Shown here: one piece after another, positions 16,358-25,187 of the stretch
Position numbering within the stretch: position 1 is the first letter of the stretch
Layout: the number at the start of each line of letters is the position of its first letter
NCBI GenBank assembly: GCA_029938635.1
Contig: JAOZUQ010000029.1
Coordinates: 1 to 32,262, forward strand
Reading direction: 5' to 3'
DNA from: Candidatus Aminicenantota bacterium
GTDB taxonomy: Bacteria; Acidobacteriota; Aminicenantia; UBA2199
DNA length: 32,262 bases
Made by a program: the position numbers and the translations under genes
The notes under the pieces: generated by a model
What the model saw: the letters and a program-made list of their open reading frames with translations, nothing else
What the model was told of the DNA's origin: nothing
Database searches by the model: none

Positions 16358-16957
16358 ATGAAGAAAATCAAATTATATTCAATATTCCAGAGATTTTCAC
16401 ACTGGTTCCAATTCCTGCTGATATTAGTATTGGCAATAACAGGATTTGAAATTCACGGGAATTTCATAATACTCGGATTCAGCGGTGCCGTAAAACTACA
16501 TAACCTTGCAGCTCTTGTTTTAATAATCCTCTACCTGTTCATATTCTTCTGGTTCGCTACGACAGGAGAGTGGAAACAATATATTCTGACTAAGAACAAA
16601 CTTTATGCAATGATCATGTATTATGCAAAGGGGATTTTCAAGAATGAACCCCATCCTGTAAAAAAGACAGAATTAAGCAAACTAAATCCTCTTCAGAGAA
16701 TAACATATTTCACATTCAGATTTATTCTGATACCTCTAATGGTAGTAACAGGAATCATATATTTTTATTCCAGTATAAACATGGGCGTTAAAGTAAACCC
16801 TGTAAAACTCATAAGCATAATTCATACGATAGGGGCATTTGTTATTGTCTCCTTCGTCATAATTCATGTCTATATGACAACTACGGGACATACGATATTT
16901 TCAAATATAAAAGCAATGATAACCGGGTATGAAGAAATACCTGAAGAAGAGGACTAA
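16358..16957 (+). CDS. cytochrome b561-like membrane haem subunit
   Basis: A 199-residue protein with four membrane helices and four well-placed histidines (His15, His48, His156, His170) that match the two b-haem ligand pairs of the Ni-hydrogenase/formate-dehydrogenase cytochrome b family (PF01292). It opens with IFQRFSHWFQFLL, the family's usual first helix start, and ends in an acidic cytoplasmic tail. It should oxidise quinol in the membrane and pass electrons to the octaheme cytochrome encoded just upstream. GGAGAAAATA in the 9-nt gap supplies the ribosome binding site, and the two genes are surely cotranscribed. Confidence 0.9.
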   Translation: MKKIKLYSIFQRFSHWFQFLLILVLAITGFEIHGNFIILGFSGAVKLHNLAALVLIILYLFIFFWFATTGEWKQYILTKNKLYAMIMYYAKGIFKNEPHPVKKTELSKLNPLQRITYFTFRFILIPLMVVTGIIYFYSSINMGVKVNPVKLISIIHTIGAFVIVSFVIIHVYMTTTGHTIFSNIKAMITGYEEIPEEED

Positions 16958-16976
16958 GCATCTTTAATAATTTAAT

Positions 16977-17585
16977 TTAGTTTTCACCGATCATTTTTAT
17001 TTGGGACTTTATTTCCCCGGGAATAACTGAGCCGTAAAATGCATATTCAGCAAGTTTTTGAAGAGCTTCCGCTCTTTTCTCCGCATTTATTTTTCCCAGT
17101 TTAAATTTCTTTCCTTTTCCAAAAATAGCACCGATTATACCCCCGCCAACGCTTAGAACCCCAAGTATAACTATACCGGCAGTAACCGCAACTCCTATCA
17201 GTATTATGTTTCCAAGAACTTCTCCCAGATTATCTCCTTCTTTCGGGACAAGTAATAAAAGGCCGCCTGCAATAATAACACCGATACCGGCACCGATCAG
17301 AATTCCTTTGCCGGCTTTGGATTTTTTCCCGACTATTACTTTTTTGATATCTTTAACAGGAAAACCCAGAATCCCTTTTGAATGTTTTTCCTTAATTACA
17401 ATCAGTTTCTCGGTTACTGAAAGAAAGTTTCCTGTATACTTTTTAGAATATGAATAAACCTTAATTTTTGATCCTTCATATTGTTTGGCTGAATATAAAT
17501 TGTCACAGGGAATGATAAACAGAGATATCAGGAATAAAATTATAAAGCTTTTTATTAGTGAATTTTTTCCGGTTAATGTAAGCAT
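16977..17585 (-). CDS. exported protein of unknown function with glycine-rich membrane segments
   Basis: The 202-residue product has an N-terminal hydrophobic signal (about 12-28). A small beta-rich section (about 38-85) follows, with the pattern GFPVKDIKKVIV, like the SH3-like modules in many exported FCB proteins. Two Gly-rich hydrophobic stretches (about 95-117 and 127-155, spacing GxxxG) look like glycine-zipper helices. The tail is charged. No family with a known function is recognised. ATG 17585 has GGGGAG about 6 nt upstream. The gene converges on the cytochrome b gene with a 19-nt gap and diverges from the methyltransferase gene across a perfect palindrome. Confidence 0.7.
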   Translation of the reverse strand: MLTLTGKNSLIKSFIILFLISLFIIPCDNLYSAKQYEGSKIKVYSYSKKYTGNFLSVTEKLIVIKEKHSKGILGFPVKDIKKVIVGKKSKAGKGILIGAGIGVIIAGGLLLLVPKEGDNLGEVLGNIILIGVAVTAGIVILGVLSVGGGIIGAIFGKGKKFKLGKINAEKRAEALQKLAEYAFYGSVIPGEIKSQIKMIGEN

Positions 17586-17627
17586 TTAAATCTCCCCAAA
17601 AACATGATTTTGTTAAGCCTTTAATTA

Positions 17628-17645
17628 TTGAAATTGCAATTTCAA
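17628..17645. promoter_or_regulatory. perfect 18-bp palindrome, candidate operator
   Basis: TTGAAATTGCAATTTCAA is a perfect palindrome with no spacer, placed 43 nt upstream of the exported-protein gene and about 150 nt upstream of the methyltransferase gene, in their shared upstream region. It has no T-run after it, so an operator is more likely than a terminator. No second copy was found in the window. Confidence 0.5.
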
Positions 17646-17793
17646 ACTAATTACAGGCAAAGGTCAATATTTGTATGCAACCTATACATCTATTTGACAA
17701 TTAAGTGTTTTTTCTTTAGTGTTTTATATGATTAAAAAAGTTCTCTCAAGAATTCCCGGATTCAAATGGAAGAAATTTTAAAGGAGTATAGAT

Positions 17794-18534
17794 ATGGCTA
17801 AAATCGGTGAAAAAAATTATTTGAAAAATTTGGGAAAAGATGGGATTCAACATTCAATTAACAAACCTTTCTCAGATATAAATTGCGGTGAATTCCTGAT
17901 GGGAATCGGAGCAGTAATGTCATTGCTGCCTCCTCCCCCGGCCAGAATACTTGATCTTGGTTGTGGAACCGGATGGACAAGCATTTTTTTTGCAAAAGCC
18001 GGTTATGAAGTTACCGGTGTTGATATTGCAGAAGACAGTATTTTTTATGCAAGAGAAGATAAAGAAAAAAAGAAACTGGAAAAACTGGATTTCCTGGTTT
18101 CTGATTATGAAGACCTGCAATTCAATGAGGAATTTGATGCAGCTGTTTTTTTTGATTCTCTTCATCACTCCGAAGATGAATATCTTGCTGTAAAAATGGC
18201 GTACAAATCTTTAAAACAAAATGGAGTCTGCATAACATCAGAACCTGGCAAAGGGCATTCGAAACAGAAGACATCCATTAACGCCATGAAAAAATTTAAT
18301 GTTACGGAAAAAGATATGCCCCCGTGGAAAATAATTAAATTAGCAAAAAAAGCTGGATTTAAAAGATATAAAGTTTTTCCGCATCAATTCTTTTTAAGTA
18401 AAGGGATCTATAACAATTTGATTCGAACCGATAAGTCAATATTTTTAAAACCACGATTTTTAAGAGAACTTGCGAAATATTTAAAAATATTATTCAAACG
18501 TCAAAAAAACAGTATAATTCTGCTGGTGAAATAA
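17794..18534 (+). CDS. class I SAM-dependent methyltransferase
   Basis: The 246-residue protein has a clear Rossmann methyltransferase core. Motif I is ARILDLGCGTGW (about 50-61), an acidic residue ends the next strand (VTGVDIAEDS), and motif IV is FDAAVFFDSLHH (about 114-125). The C-terminal third is basic and may recognise the substrate, which could be a small molecule or a lipid; nothing identifies it. AAAGGAG lies 9 nt before the ATG. The tricorn protease gene begins 14 nt downstream, so the two are probably one operon, though a functional link is not obvious. Confidence 0.87.
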   Translation: MAKIGEKNYLKNLGKDGIQHSINKPFSDINCGEFLMGIGAVMSLLPPPPARILDLGCGTGWTSIFFAKAGYEVTGVDIAEDSIFYAREDKEKKKLEKLDFLVSDYEDLQFNEEFDAAVFFDSLHHSEDEYLAVKMAYKSLKQNGVCITSEPGKGHSKQKTSINAMKKFNVTEKDMPPWKIIKLAKKAGFKRYKVFPHQFFLSKGIYNNLIRTDKSIFLKPRFLRELAKYLKILFKRQKNSIILLVK

Positions 18535-18548
18535 TAAAAGGAGAAAAC

Positions 18549-21500
18549 ATGAAAAAAGCATTATTTTTAATTCTATTATTATCAATTATAAGTTTCGGGT
18601 TCAGTTCCGATGAAGCCCGGTTGATGAGATTCCCTGATATAAGCGGAGATCTTGTTGCCTTTGTTTATGCAGGTGACATTTGGACTGTCCCGGCAAACGG
18701 AGGGACAGCAAAACATCTGACTTCTCATGAAGGAATGGAGTTGTTCCCTAAGATATCTCCTGACGGAAAATGGATCGCCTTTTCCGCAGAATATTCAGGA
18801 TCGAGGCAGATTTATGTAATGCCAAGTGAGGGAGGAACACCGAAACAACTTACTTACTATAATGATGTAGGTTATATGCCGCCGAGAGGTGGATGGGATT
18901 ATGTCGTACTAGACTGGACACCAAACAGCCGGAAGATACTTTTCCGCGCAAACAGAACTCCATTTGGAAAGAGGGTTGGCAAATACTTTCTTATCGACAG
19001 GGAGGGTGGATTTGAAACACCTCTGGAAATACCGGAAGGCGGATTCGGAAGTTTCTCACCGGACGGAAAGAAATTATGTTACACTCCGATTGGAAGAGAA
19101 TTCAGGACATGGAAAAGGTATAAAGGTGGAAGAGCATCGGATGTATGGATCTACGACCTCGAAAAAAGTTTATCAAAACAATTAACAAAATTTAAAGGGA
19201 GCGATCAGATTCCTTCATGGTACAAGGATAAAATATACTATGCATCTGATAAAAGCCTCACACTTAACATTCACAGTTTTGACCTGAAAACAGGCAAAAC
19301 ACTCCAACTGACCAAACATACCGAATATGATGTTATGTGGCCCTCCGGTGAGAAGAACCTTCTAGTTTATGAGAATGGAGGATTTTTACTTAGACTGGAT
19401 CTTGATACCGGTATAGAATCAAAGATCAGTGTAAAAATAAATTATGATGGTAAATCAACTCTCCCATATTTTAAAAATGTTAAGGATAACATCTCCGGAG
19501 TGTCGATATCACCGACAGGAAAGAGAGCTCTTTTTGATGCAAGGGGAGATATATTTTCAGTTCCTGCAAAATACGGTGAGATAATTAACCTGACGGGCAC
19601 ACAGGGAGTAAGAGATATGGCTCCCGAGTGGTCTCCGGACGGTAAGAATATAATTTTTTATTCAGACAGATCCGGTGAATATGAGATGTACCTTCAGGAT
19701 GCAAAGCTGAATAATCCGCCGGTCCAATTAACCAAAAGAAGTTCAGCCTGGAAATACTCGCCTCTCTGGTCACCCGACAGCAAAAAGATCCTCTACTCAG
19801 ATAGGACACATCAATTAAAGATCCTCGATGTCAAAACAAAAATTGAGACCATAGCAGACAAAGGGAGGAGCAATGATATCAGGGATTACACCTGGTCACC
19901 AGATTCGAAGTGGGTAACATATTCAAAGGACAGTGATAATGACCTTTTTGCAATATGGGTATATTCCCTTGCAAATAAGAAAGCGACTCAACTGACAAAC
20001 GACAGGTTCAATGATGATTCTCCCGTATTCTCACTATGCGGCAAATACCTCTTCTTCCGCTCTAACAGAGATTTCAATTTAACTTTCTCTTCATTTGAAT
20101 TTGATTATCTCTATAATAAAGCTTCAAAGATCTATGCTCTGGCTCTTGAAAAAAATACTCCGCCATTGTTCAAAGATAAAAATGATGTGGAGGAAGTGAA
20201 AAAAAGTAATGCTCAAAAAAGTAATAAGAAAAAACCTGCTGCAGTTGAAAAGAAAGACACAGCAAAAGTGAAGATCGATTTTAAAGGAGCCGACAGCAGG
20301 ATAGTAGCTTTCCCGGTAAGCAGTTCAAATTATTTTAATATCGAACCTGTTGAAGGGGGAGTGATCTATATCAGGCAGGGTACACTTTATAAATTTGATG
20401 TTTCGAAAAAGAAAGAGGAGAAGATTCTCTCTAAAGTAAGGTTCATCATACTCTCTTCAGATAAGAAAAAGGTATTGTACAGGTCGGGTTCCGATTACGG
20501 GATCATTCCAATAAAACCGGGACAGAAACCGGGAACCGGGAAACTGAAACTTTCCGAATTGAAGATGAAGATCGAACCTCTTAAAGAATGGAAACAGATT
20601 TATAACGATGGCTGGAGGATCTTCCGGGACTGGTTCTATGCCAAAAACCTTCACGGCCTGGACTGGAAAAAGATGGGTGAAAGATACAAAAAGCTCCTCC
20701 CTTATGTGAAACACCGTGCAGATCTTGATTATCTGTTCGGAGAACTTGTAGGCGAATCCAACACAGGCCATTGCTATGTGAACTATGGAGATTTCCCCAA
20801 AGTAAAGAGGATGGACACTGGGCTCCTTGGTGCTGAGTTCGAAGCAGACAGCGTATCAGGCAGGTATGTCATCAAAAAGATCTATAAGGGAGAGAACTGG
20901 AATACATCCCGAAGATCTCCTCTCACTGAACAGGGAATAAATATCAAAGAGGGAGACACAATTTTATCGATAAACAATCATGATGTTACCATCAAAGATA
21001 ACCTCTATAGATTCCTCGAGAATACAGCCGGTAAAAGAATTTCAATATTAGTTTCCAATGTATCCGGGAAAAAAGAATATAAAATCAAACCGCTGAAAAG
21101 TGAACTTCCGCTTTTTTACCTTGACTGGGTAGAGTCCAGGAGAGTTTTGGTCGATAAACTTTCCGGAGGAAGGATCGGTTATATTCATGCACCGAACACT
21201 TCTTTCGAAGGTAATAGAGAATTGTTCAAGGGGATGTATGCTTTCCACAATAAGGAAGCTCTTATAATTGACGACAGATATAATGGAGGAGGATTCATTC
21301 CGGATGTAATGGTCGAACTGCTGGGTAGAAAACCACTCGCATATTGGGCAGTCGGCGGAGTTAAACCATTCAGAACACCAGGAGTTCTTCACGAAGGGCC
21401 CAAAGCCATGCTCATAAATCACTATGCAAGTTCCGGTGGAGATGCTTTCCCCTATTTCTTCAAGAAGAGGAACCTCGGCATCCTCATTGGCACCAGGACA

Positions 21501-21794
21501 TGGGGAGGGCTGGTCGGACTTTCGGGTAATGCAGGCTTTGTTGATGGTGGAAGTTTTAATGTTCCTACTTTCGGATTCTTTGATACTGAAGGTAATTGGG
21601 CTGTTGAGGGTATAGGAATTTATCCTGACATTGAAGTTATTGACACTCCTCATCTGGTTGCAAAAGGTATCGATCCGAGTATTGAAGCTGCTGTCAAATA
21701 CCTTCTGGAAGAATTAAAGAGAAATCCGGTAAAGAGAGTTAAGCAGCCGAAAGATCCGGACAGATCAAAATGGATCGAACAGGAAATTAAATAG
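18549..21794 (+). CDS. tricorn-type protease (S41 family)
   Basis: A 1081-residue exported protein (signal about 1-19). It has WD40/PD40-like beta-propeller repeats of the type SPDGKWIAFSA (about 25-540), a Lys-rich linker (about 548-574), a tricorn C1 helix domain (about 680-780), a PDZ domain (about 785-850) and an S41 catalytic domain (about 870-1065). Catalytic residues by family pattern are His741 (SNTGHCYV), Ser962 (YASSGGDAF) and Glu1020 (WAVEGIGIYPDI). The Asp after the nucleophile in archaeal tricorn is Gly here, and the Ser before the His is also Gly. Both changes occur in many bacterial homologs, so activity is still likely. It should degrade peptides in the periplasm. AGGAG precedes the ATG. 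Confidence 0.92.
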   Translation: MKKALFLILLLSIISFGFSSDEARLMRFPDISGDLVAFVYAGDIWTVPANGGTAKHLTSHEGMELFPKISPDGKWIAFSAEYSGSRQIYVMPSEGGTPKQLTYYNDVGYMPPRGGWDYVVLDWTPNSRKILFRANRTPFGKRVGKYFLIDREGGFETPLEIPEGGFGSFSPDGKKLCYTPIGREFRTWKRYKGGRASDVWIYDLEKSLSKQLTKFKGSDQIPSWYKDKIYYASDKSLTLNIHSFDLKTGKTLQLTKHTEYDVMWPSGEKNLLVYENGGFLLRLDLDTGIESKISVKINYDGKSTLPYFKNVKDNISGVSISPTGKRALFDARGDIFSVPAKYGEIINLTGTQGVRDMAPEWSPDGKNIIFYSDRSGEYEMYLQDAKLNNPPVQLTKRSSAWKYSPLWSPDSKKILYSDRTHQLKILDVKTKIETIADKGRSNDIRDYTWSPDSKWVTYSKDSDNDLFAIWVYSLANKKATQLTNDRFNDDSPVFSLCGKYLFFRSNRDFNLTFSSFEFDYLYNKASKIYALALEKNTPPLFKDKNDVEEVKKSNAQKSNKKKPAAVEKKDTAKVKIDFKGADSRIVAFPVSSSNYFNIEPVEGGVIYIRQGTLYKFDVSKKKEEKILSKVRFIILSSDKKKVLYRSGSDYGIIPIKPGQKPGTGKLKLSELKMKIEPLKEWKQIYNDGWRIFRDWFYAKNLHGLDWKKMGERYKKLLPYVKHRADLDYLFGELVGESNTGHCYVNYGDFPKVKRMDTGLLGAEFEADSVSGRYVIKKIYKGENWNTSRRSPLTEQGINIKEGDTILSINNHDVTIKDNLYRFLENTAGKRISILVSNVSGKKEYKIKPLKSELPLFYLDWVESRRVLVDKLSGGRIGYIHAPNTSFEGNRELFKGMYAFHNKEALIIDDRYNGGGFIPDVMVELLGRKPLAYWAVGGVKPFRTPGVLHEGPKAMLINHYASSGGDAFPYFFKKRNLGILIGTRTWGGLVGLSGNAGFVDGGSFNVPTFGFFDTEGNWAVEGIGIYPDIEVIDTPHLVAKGIDPSIEAAVKYLLEELKRNPVKRVKQPKDPDRSKWIEQEIK

Positions 21795-21805
21795 ATACAA
21801 TATTT

Positions 21806-21840
21806 TGGGACAGGCCAACCTTAAAAATTGACTTGTCTCA
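21806..21840 (+). terminator. putative terminator after the tricorn gene
   Basis: Arms 21806-21818 and 21828-21840 pair at 12 of 13 positions around a 9-nt loop; two of the pairs are G-U and exist only in plus-strand RNA. A weak T-rich tail (GCTTTATTCTTG) follows. It begins 11 nt after the tricorn stop codon. Confidence 0.5.
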
Positions 21841-21870
21841 GCTTTATTCTTGATATAAGCAGAGAGCAGA

Positions 21871-22752
21871 TCAGAAATTTACCTGACGAAGTTTAAGCCT
21901 GGAAATCATTAATGAGCAGATTAGTATCAGCCCTCCTCCTGACAATTGAATGAAGTTAAGTTTTTCATTCAATACAAAGAAGCCGAATACAAGTGTAAAA
22001 AGCGGGACCAGAAGTGCGAACATACTGCTGTTTGATGCCCCTTCATTCTGTAATGCTGCATAGAAGAACAGAATACTGCCACTGAAAGTAATTCCATTGG
22101 AGAGTACCAGCATTAAAATTTTCCAACTCTTTATTGTGGCGAACCCTCCGGGAGAAAAAATAAAAATAAGTATAAACAGAAAGATCGCTCCGAAGAGGGA
22201 CCTGCCGAAAGCAGTTTCGATAATAGTCATGGTTTTTAAAACTTTTTTCCCGTAAACCCTCATTGAACCGATCAGGAATGCCAGCATCAGTATTATCATA
22301 TCCCCTTTACGCGGAACAATGCTCTTCCCCCCGGTAGTTACAAGGTATACACCAAAGATCATGATAGCCATGAATATGTAAAATCTTTTTGACGGCATTT
22401 CCTTAAGGAATAAAAAAGCAAAAAGAACTGCTGCTGCCGATGAAAGTGACATTATAAATGAAGCATTAACTGCTGTGGTATTCTGCAGTCCCCATAACTT
22501 TAAGATGATCCCTATTCCGGAAAATCCGATCCCCAGAATGAGAAAATGTTTATAATTCTTCTTTACTATTTTTACCGGATCATATTTTTTATAAAAAAGG
22601 ATCACAGATATGATAACAAATCCGGCGGTTATCCTTAAAAAAGCGAAAACCACTTTATCAACACCATTATTAAGTACGATTTTCTGCAATATATGTCCCA
22701 TTGCAACAAACAGAGCAAAGCAGATCAGGTATAAGACACTTCTTGTTTTCAT
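21871..22752 (-). CDS. EamA-family (DMT superfamily) transporter
   Basis: A 293-residue protein with ten membrane helices in two EamA repeats (about 5-140 and 150-285). Typical signs are the first-repeat FAFLRITAGFVIISVILF and the second-repeat AALQNEGASNSSMFALLVPLFTLVFGFFVLNEKL, where the conserved Glu follows the Gly-Phe-Phe helix. Family members export metabolites or amino acids across the inner membrane; the substrate is not predictable. The ribosome binding site is odd: AAAGGA touches the ATG directly with no spacer, and a stop codon 13 codons upstream rules out a much longer protein. It is flanked by a convergent tricorn gene and a divergent thioredoxin-like gene. Confidence 0.88.
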   Translation of the reverse strand: MKTRSVLYLICFALFVAMGHILQKIVLNNGVDKVVFAFLRITAGFVIISVILFYKKYDPVKIVKKNYKHFLILGIGFSGIGIILKLWGLQNTTAVNASFIMSLSSAAAVLFAFLFLKEMPSKRFYIFMAIMIFGVYLVTTGGKSIVPRKGDMIILMLAFLIGSMRVYGKKVLKTMTIIETAFGRSLFGAIFLFILIFIFSPGGFATIKSWKILMLVLSNGITFSGSILFFYAALQNEGASNSSMFALLVPLFTLVFGFFVLNEKLNFIQLSGGGLILICSLMISRLKLRQVNF

Positions 22753-22803
22753 TCCTTTGAAAAAGTATTGTACTTCAAGATATTCGTTTTAACAAACCAT
22801 AAG

Positions 22804-22832
22804 TTGACACCGAAATTCAATCCAATTATATT
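22804..22832 (+). promoter_or_regulatory. sigma-70-type promoter of the thioredoxin-like gene
   Basis: TTGACA (22804-22809), a 17-nt spacer and TATATT (22827-22832). The expected start near 22839 leaves a short leader of about 17 nt that contains GGAGG ahead of ATG 22856. Confidence 0.75.
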
Positions 22833-22855
22833 ATTAAATATATTTGGAGGCGGGG

Positions 22856-23752
22856 ATGACAATAAAAAAATATTTTATTTCTCTTCTTATAGTGTTTCTA
22901 TTTGTTTTGGTAAACGTCAGTATCTTAAAAGCTGAGGAATCTGAAGGTCCCGGGAAACTGGCATATAAAGTGATGAAAACTGCGGAATCTCATAAGAGAA
23001 AAGGCGAGATATATGAGGCAGGCAAAGTATTTCTCGAGTCAGCTATGATGTATAAAAGAGCTATAAAAAGCGAACCAGACAACAGAGGGTATAAAACAAA
23101 TTTTAAATATTGCCTCGGGACCCGCGGTTATATTCATATCAAAAAAGGTCAATCTATGATCAGGGAAAAAAAATTCGGCGAGGCTGCAAAATATTTTAAG
23201 TGGGCAACGGATGCTTATAAATATGCTCTTAAAGAATTGCCGGGAGAGAGGAATTTCAAAACAAATCTTGAATTTGCTCAATACCATGGAGGAACTGCTA
23301 ATTTCGAATATCAGTTAGCAAAAAAAGGTTCTGCTCCGGACCTGAAGATCGAAAACTTCAAAGGAGGGGAGATAAATTTAACTGATTTTAAAGGTAAAGT
23401 GGTTCTTCTCGAATTCTGGGCAGGCTGGTGTCCTTCATGTAAAAAAAGTCTTCCGAAACTCGAAACATTATACAAAGAATTATCATCAAAGGGTTTCGAA
23501 GTTATTGCGGTTGCAATGGACAAAGATAAAACATGGAAAAAATACTTGTCGGACAAAAAAGCCGTAGAAACATCAAAACAATATTCATTTAAATTTGGCT
23601 GGGGAGACAAATCTGTTTCGAATGCATATGGGAATTTCAATTCGATCCCGACAATTATTCTTATCGATAAAAAAGGGAACCTTTATAAAAAAGTATCTTC
23701 CAGTGACCGGTCAGAAGAGAACTTAAAGAAACTTATAAGGTCATTACTGTAA
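22856..23752 (+). CDS. exported TlpA/ResA-like thioredoxin with helical-repeat N-domain
   Basis: The 298-residue protein has a signal peptide (about 1-26) and a helical region (about 30-155) with TPR-like repeats: two similar units, KAFL..AMMYKRAIKSEPDN near 58-76 and AAKYFKWATDAYKYALKELPG near 110-130. A thioredoxin domain follows (about 158-298). Its active site is WCPSC with Cys192 and Cys195, preceded by LLEFWAG, as in the TlpA/ResA group. It probably acts in the periplasm as a thiol-disulfide oxidoreductase, perhaps in cytochrome c maturation or protein quality control. ATG 22856 is the start: GGAGG lies 5 nt before it, and an in-frame TTG at 22844 would place that site inside the gene. 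Confidence 0.88.
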   Translation: MTIKKYFISLLIVFLFVLVNVSILKAEESEGPGKLAYKVMKTAESHKRKGEIYEAGKVFLESAMMYKRAIKSEPDNRGYKTNFKYCLGTRGYIHIKKGQSMIREKKFGEAAKYFKWATDAYKYALKELPGERNFKTNLEFAQYHGGTANFEYQLAKKGSAPDLKIENFKGGEINLTDFKGKVVLLEFWAGWCPSCKKSLPKLETLYKELSSKGFEVIAVAMDKDKTWKKYLSDKKAVETSKQYSFKFGWGDKSVSNAYGNFNSIPTIILIDKKGNLYKKVSSSDRSEENLKKLIRSLL

Positions 23753-23831
23753 TCCCGGAAAAATAAAACAGCCATATAGAATTGCATTCTGATATAATTG
23801 TTTTAAATTAACATAATTTAAGGAGTCCAAT

Positions 23832-25184
23832 ATGAAAAGAAAGCCTTTTATTCAGATATATTTTTTATTAATTGTTTTTTCTTTAATGAATGTTCAGTCA
23901 TCTGCAGCAATAGATGAAAGCAATAATTCATTCAAGTCTGAGATAGTAAAAATTATTTCATCAGAATTGCAATCTTTAAAAGCACTATACATAAATCTTC
24001 ATAAAACTCCCGAACTCTCATCCCAGGAGATCAACACTTCCAGGAAGATGGAGAAAGAGTTAAAGAATGCAGGATTCGAGATTACATACGGAGTAGGAAA
24101 TTATGGTGTTGTAGGAATAATAAAGAACGGCCCGGGAAAAACTATCATGGTCAGAACCGACATGGATGCCCTCCCGATCACAGAAAAAACAGGACTCCCC
24201 TATAAGAGCAATGTAAGGATGAAGGACAGTTCAGGGAATGACGTAGGTGTAATGCATGCCTGCGGCCATGATATCCATATGACAGTTTTTACAGGGACAG
24301 CAAGAGTCCTGGCAAAACTTAAAGATAAGTGGTCAGGAACATTAATGATGGTTGCTCAGCCTGCAGAAGAAACAGGGGTCGGAGCAAAAGCAATGCTTGC
24401 AGACGGGCTTTTCACAAGATTCCCCCGCCCCGACTATGCACTCGCACTTCATGACGGGCCAATACCCACCGGGACAATTGCATCAAAACCGGGATATATT
24501 CTTGCCAATGTCGATTCTGTTAACATTGAAGTAAAAGGTATAGGCGGGCATGGAGCTGCTCCGGAGACAACGAAGGATCCTATTGTGCTTGCGTCACAGA
24601 TAGTAATGGCACTTCAGACAATAGTCAGCAGGGAAGTACCTCCCAACAAAAAAGCTGTTGTTACGGTCGGTTCCATACACGGAGGGACAAAACACAATAT
24701 CATTCCCGACAGAGTTTATTTGAAACTTACTGTCCGTTCATACGAAAAGGAAATAAGAAAAAATATTCTCGATTCTATTAAAAGGATTTCAAAAGGTATC
24801 GGTATCGCTGCAGGACTAAAAGAAAAGGACCTCCCTGTAGTTACGATAATGAACGAATCTGTAAGTGCCACATATAACGATCCGGAACTTGCAGAAAAGG
24901 TCATGAACTCATTTAAAAAAGCAATAGGGAAAGAGAATGTTATTCTTGCTGAAGCTGTAACCGCAGGTGAAGATTTTTCAGAATACGGCCGGGTTGAACC
25001 GAAGATACCCACATTTATATATTGGCTCGGAGCAGTAAACCCTGAAAAATTTATGGAAGCACAAAGATCAGGAGAAAAACTTCCGGGACTCCACTCTCCC
25101 TTCTGGGCACCCGATTATGAACCGACAATAAAAACCGGTATTTTGACAATGAGCTCAGCTGTACTGGACCTCCTGAAAAAATAA
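23832..25184 (+). CDS. exported M20-family amidohydrolase
   Basis: A 450-residue zinc or manganese hydrolase of the M20D type (hippurate, IAA-amino acid and N-acyl amino acid hydrolases). It has a signal peptide (about 1-26). Metal-site motifs are RTDMDALPITE (109-118), MHACGHD with Cys144 and His146, QPAEETGVGAKAML with Glu179/Glu180, and His207 in LALHDGP. The dimerisation domain covers about 225-340. Export is notable, since most M20D enzymes are cytoplasmic. AAGGAG lies 7 nt before the ATG. It follows the thioredoxin-like gene after 79 nt and converges on the nitrilase gene with a 3-nt gap. Both enzymes cleave C-N bonds, but one is exported and the other is not. Confidence 0.92.
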   Translation: MKRKPFIQIYFLLIVFSLMNVQSSAAIDESNNSFKSEIVKIISSELQSLKALYINLHKTPELSSQEINTSRKMEKELKNAGFEITYGVGNYGVVGIIKNGPGKTIMVRTDMDALPITEKTGLPYKSNVRMKDSSGNDVGVMHACGHDIHMTVFTGTARVLAKLKDKWSGTLMMVAQPAEETGVGAKAMLADGLFTRFPRPDYALALHDGPIPTGTIASKPGYILANVDSVNIEVKGIGGHGAAPETTKDPIVLASQIVMALQTIVSREVPPNKKAVVTVGSIHGGTKHNIIPDRVYLKLTVRSYEKEIRKNILDSIKRISKGIGIAAGLKEKDLPVVTIMNESVSATYNDPELAEKVMNSFKKAIGKENVILAEAVTAGEDFSEYGRVEPKIPTFIYWLGAVNPEKFMEAQRSGEKLPGLHSPFWAPDYEPTIKTGILTMSSAVLDLLKK

Positions 25185-25187
25185 TAT

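Noticed and set aside
17694-17722. TTGACA upstream of the methyltransferase gene as a promoter
   Set aside because: At 16-18 nt spacing no hexamer resembles TATAAT (best is TAGTGT), so the -10 is unsupported.
20457-21653. Long antisense frames inside the tricorn gene
   Set aside because: They have no family resemblance or ribosome binding sites and mirror the codon pattern of a well-supported gene on the other strand.
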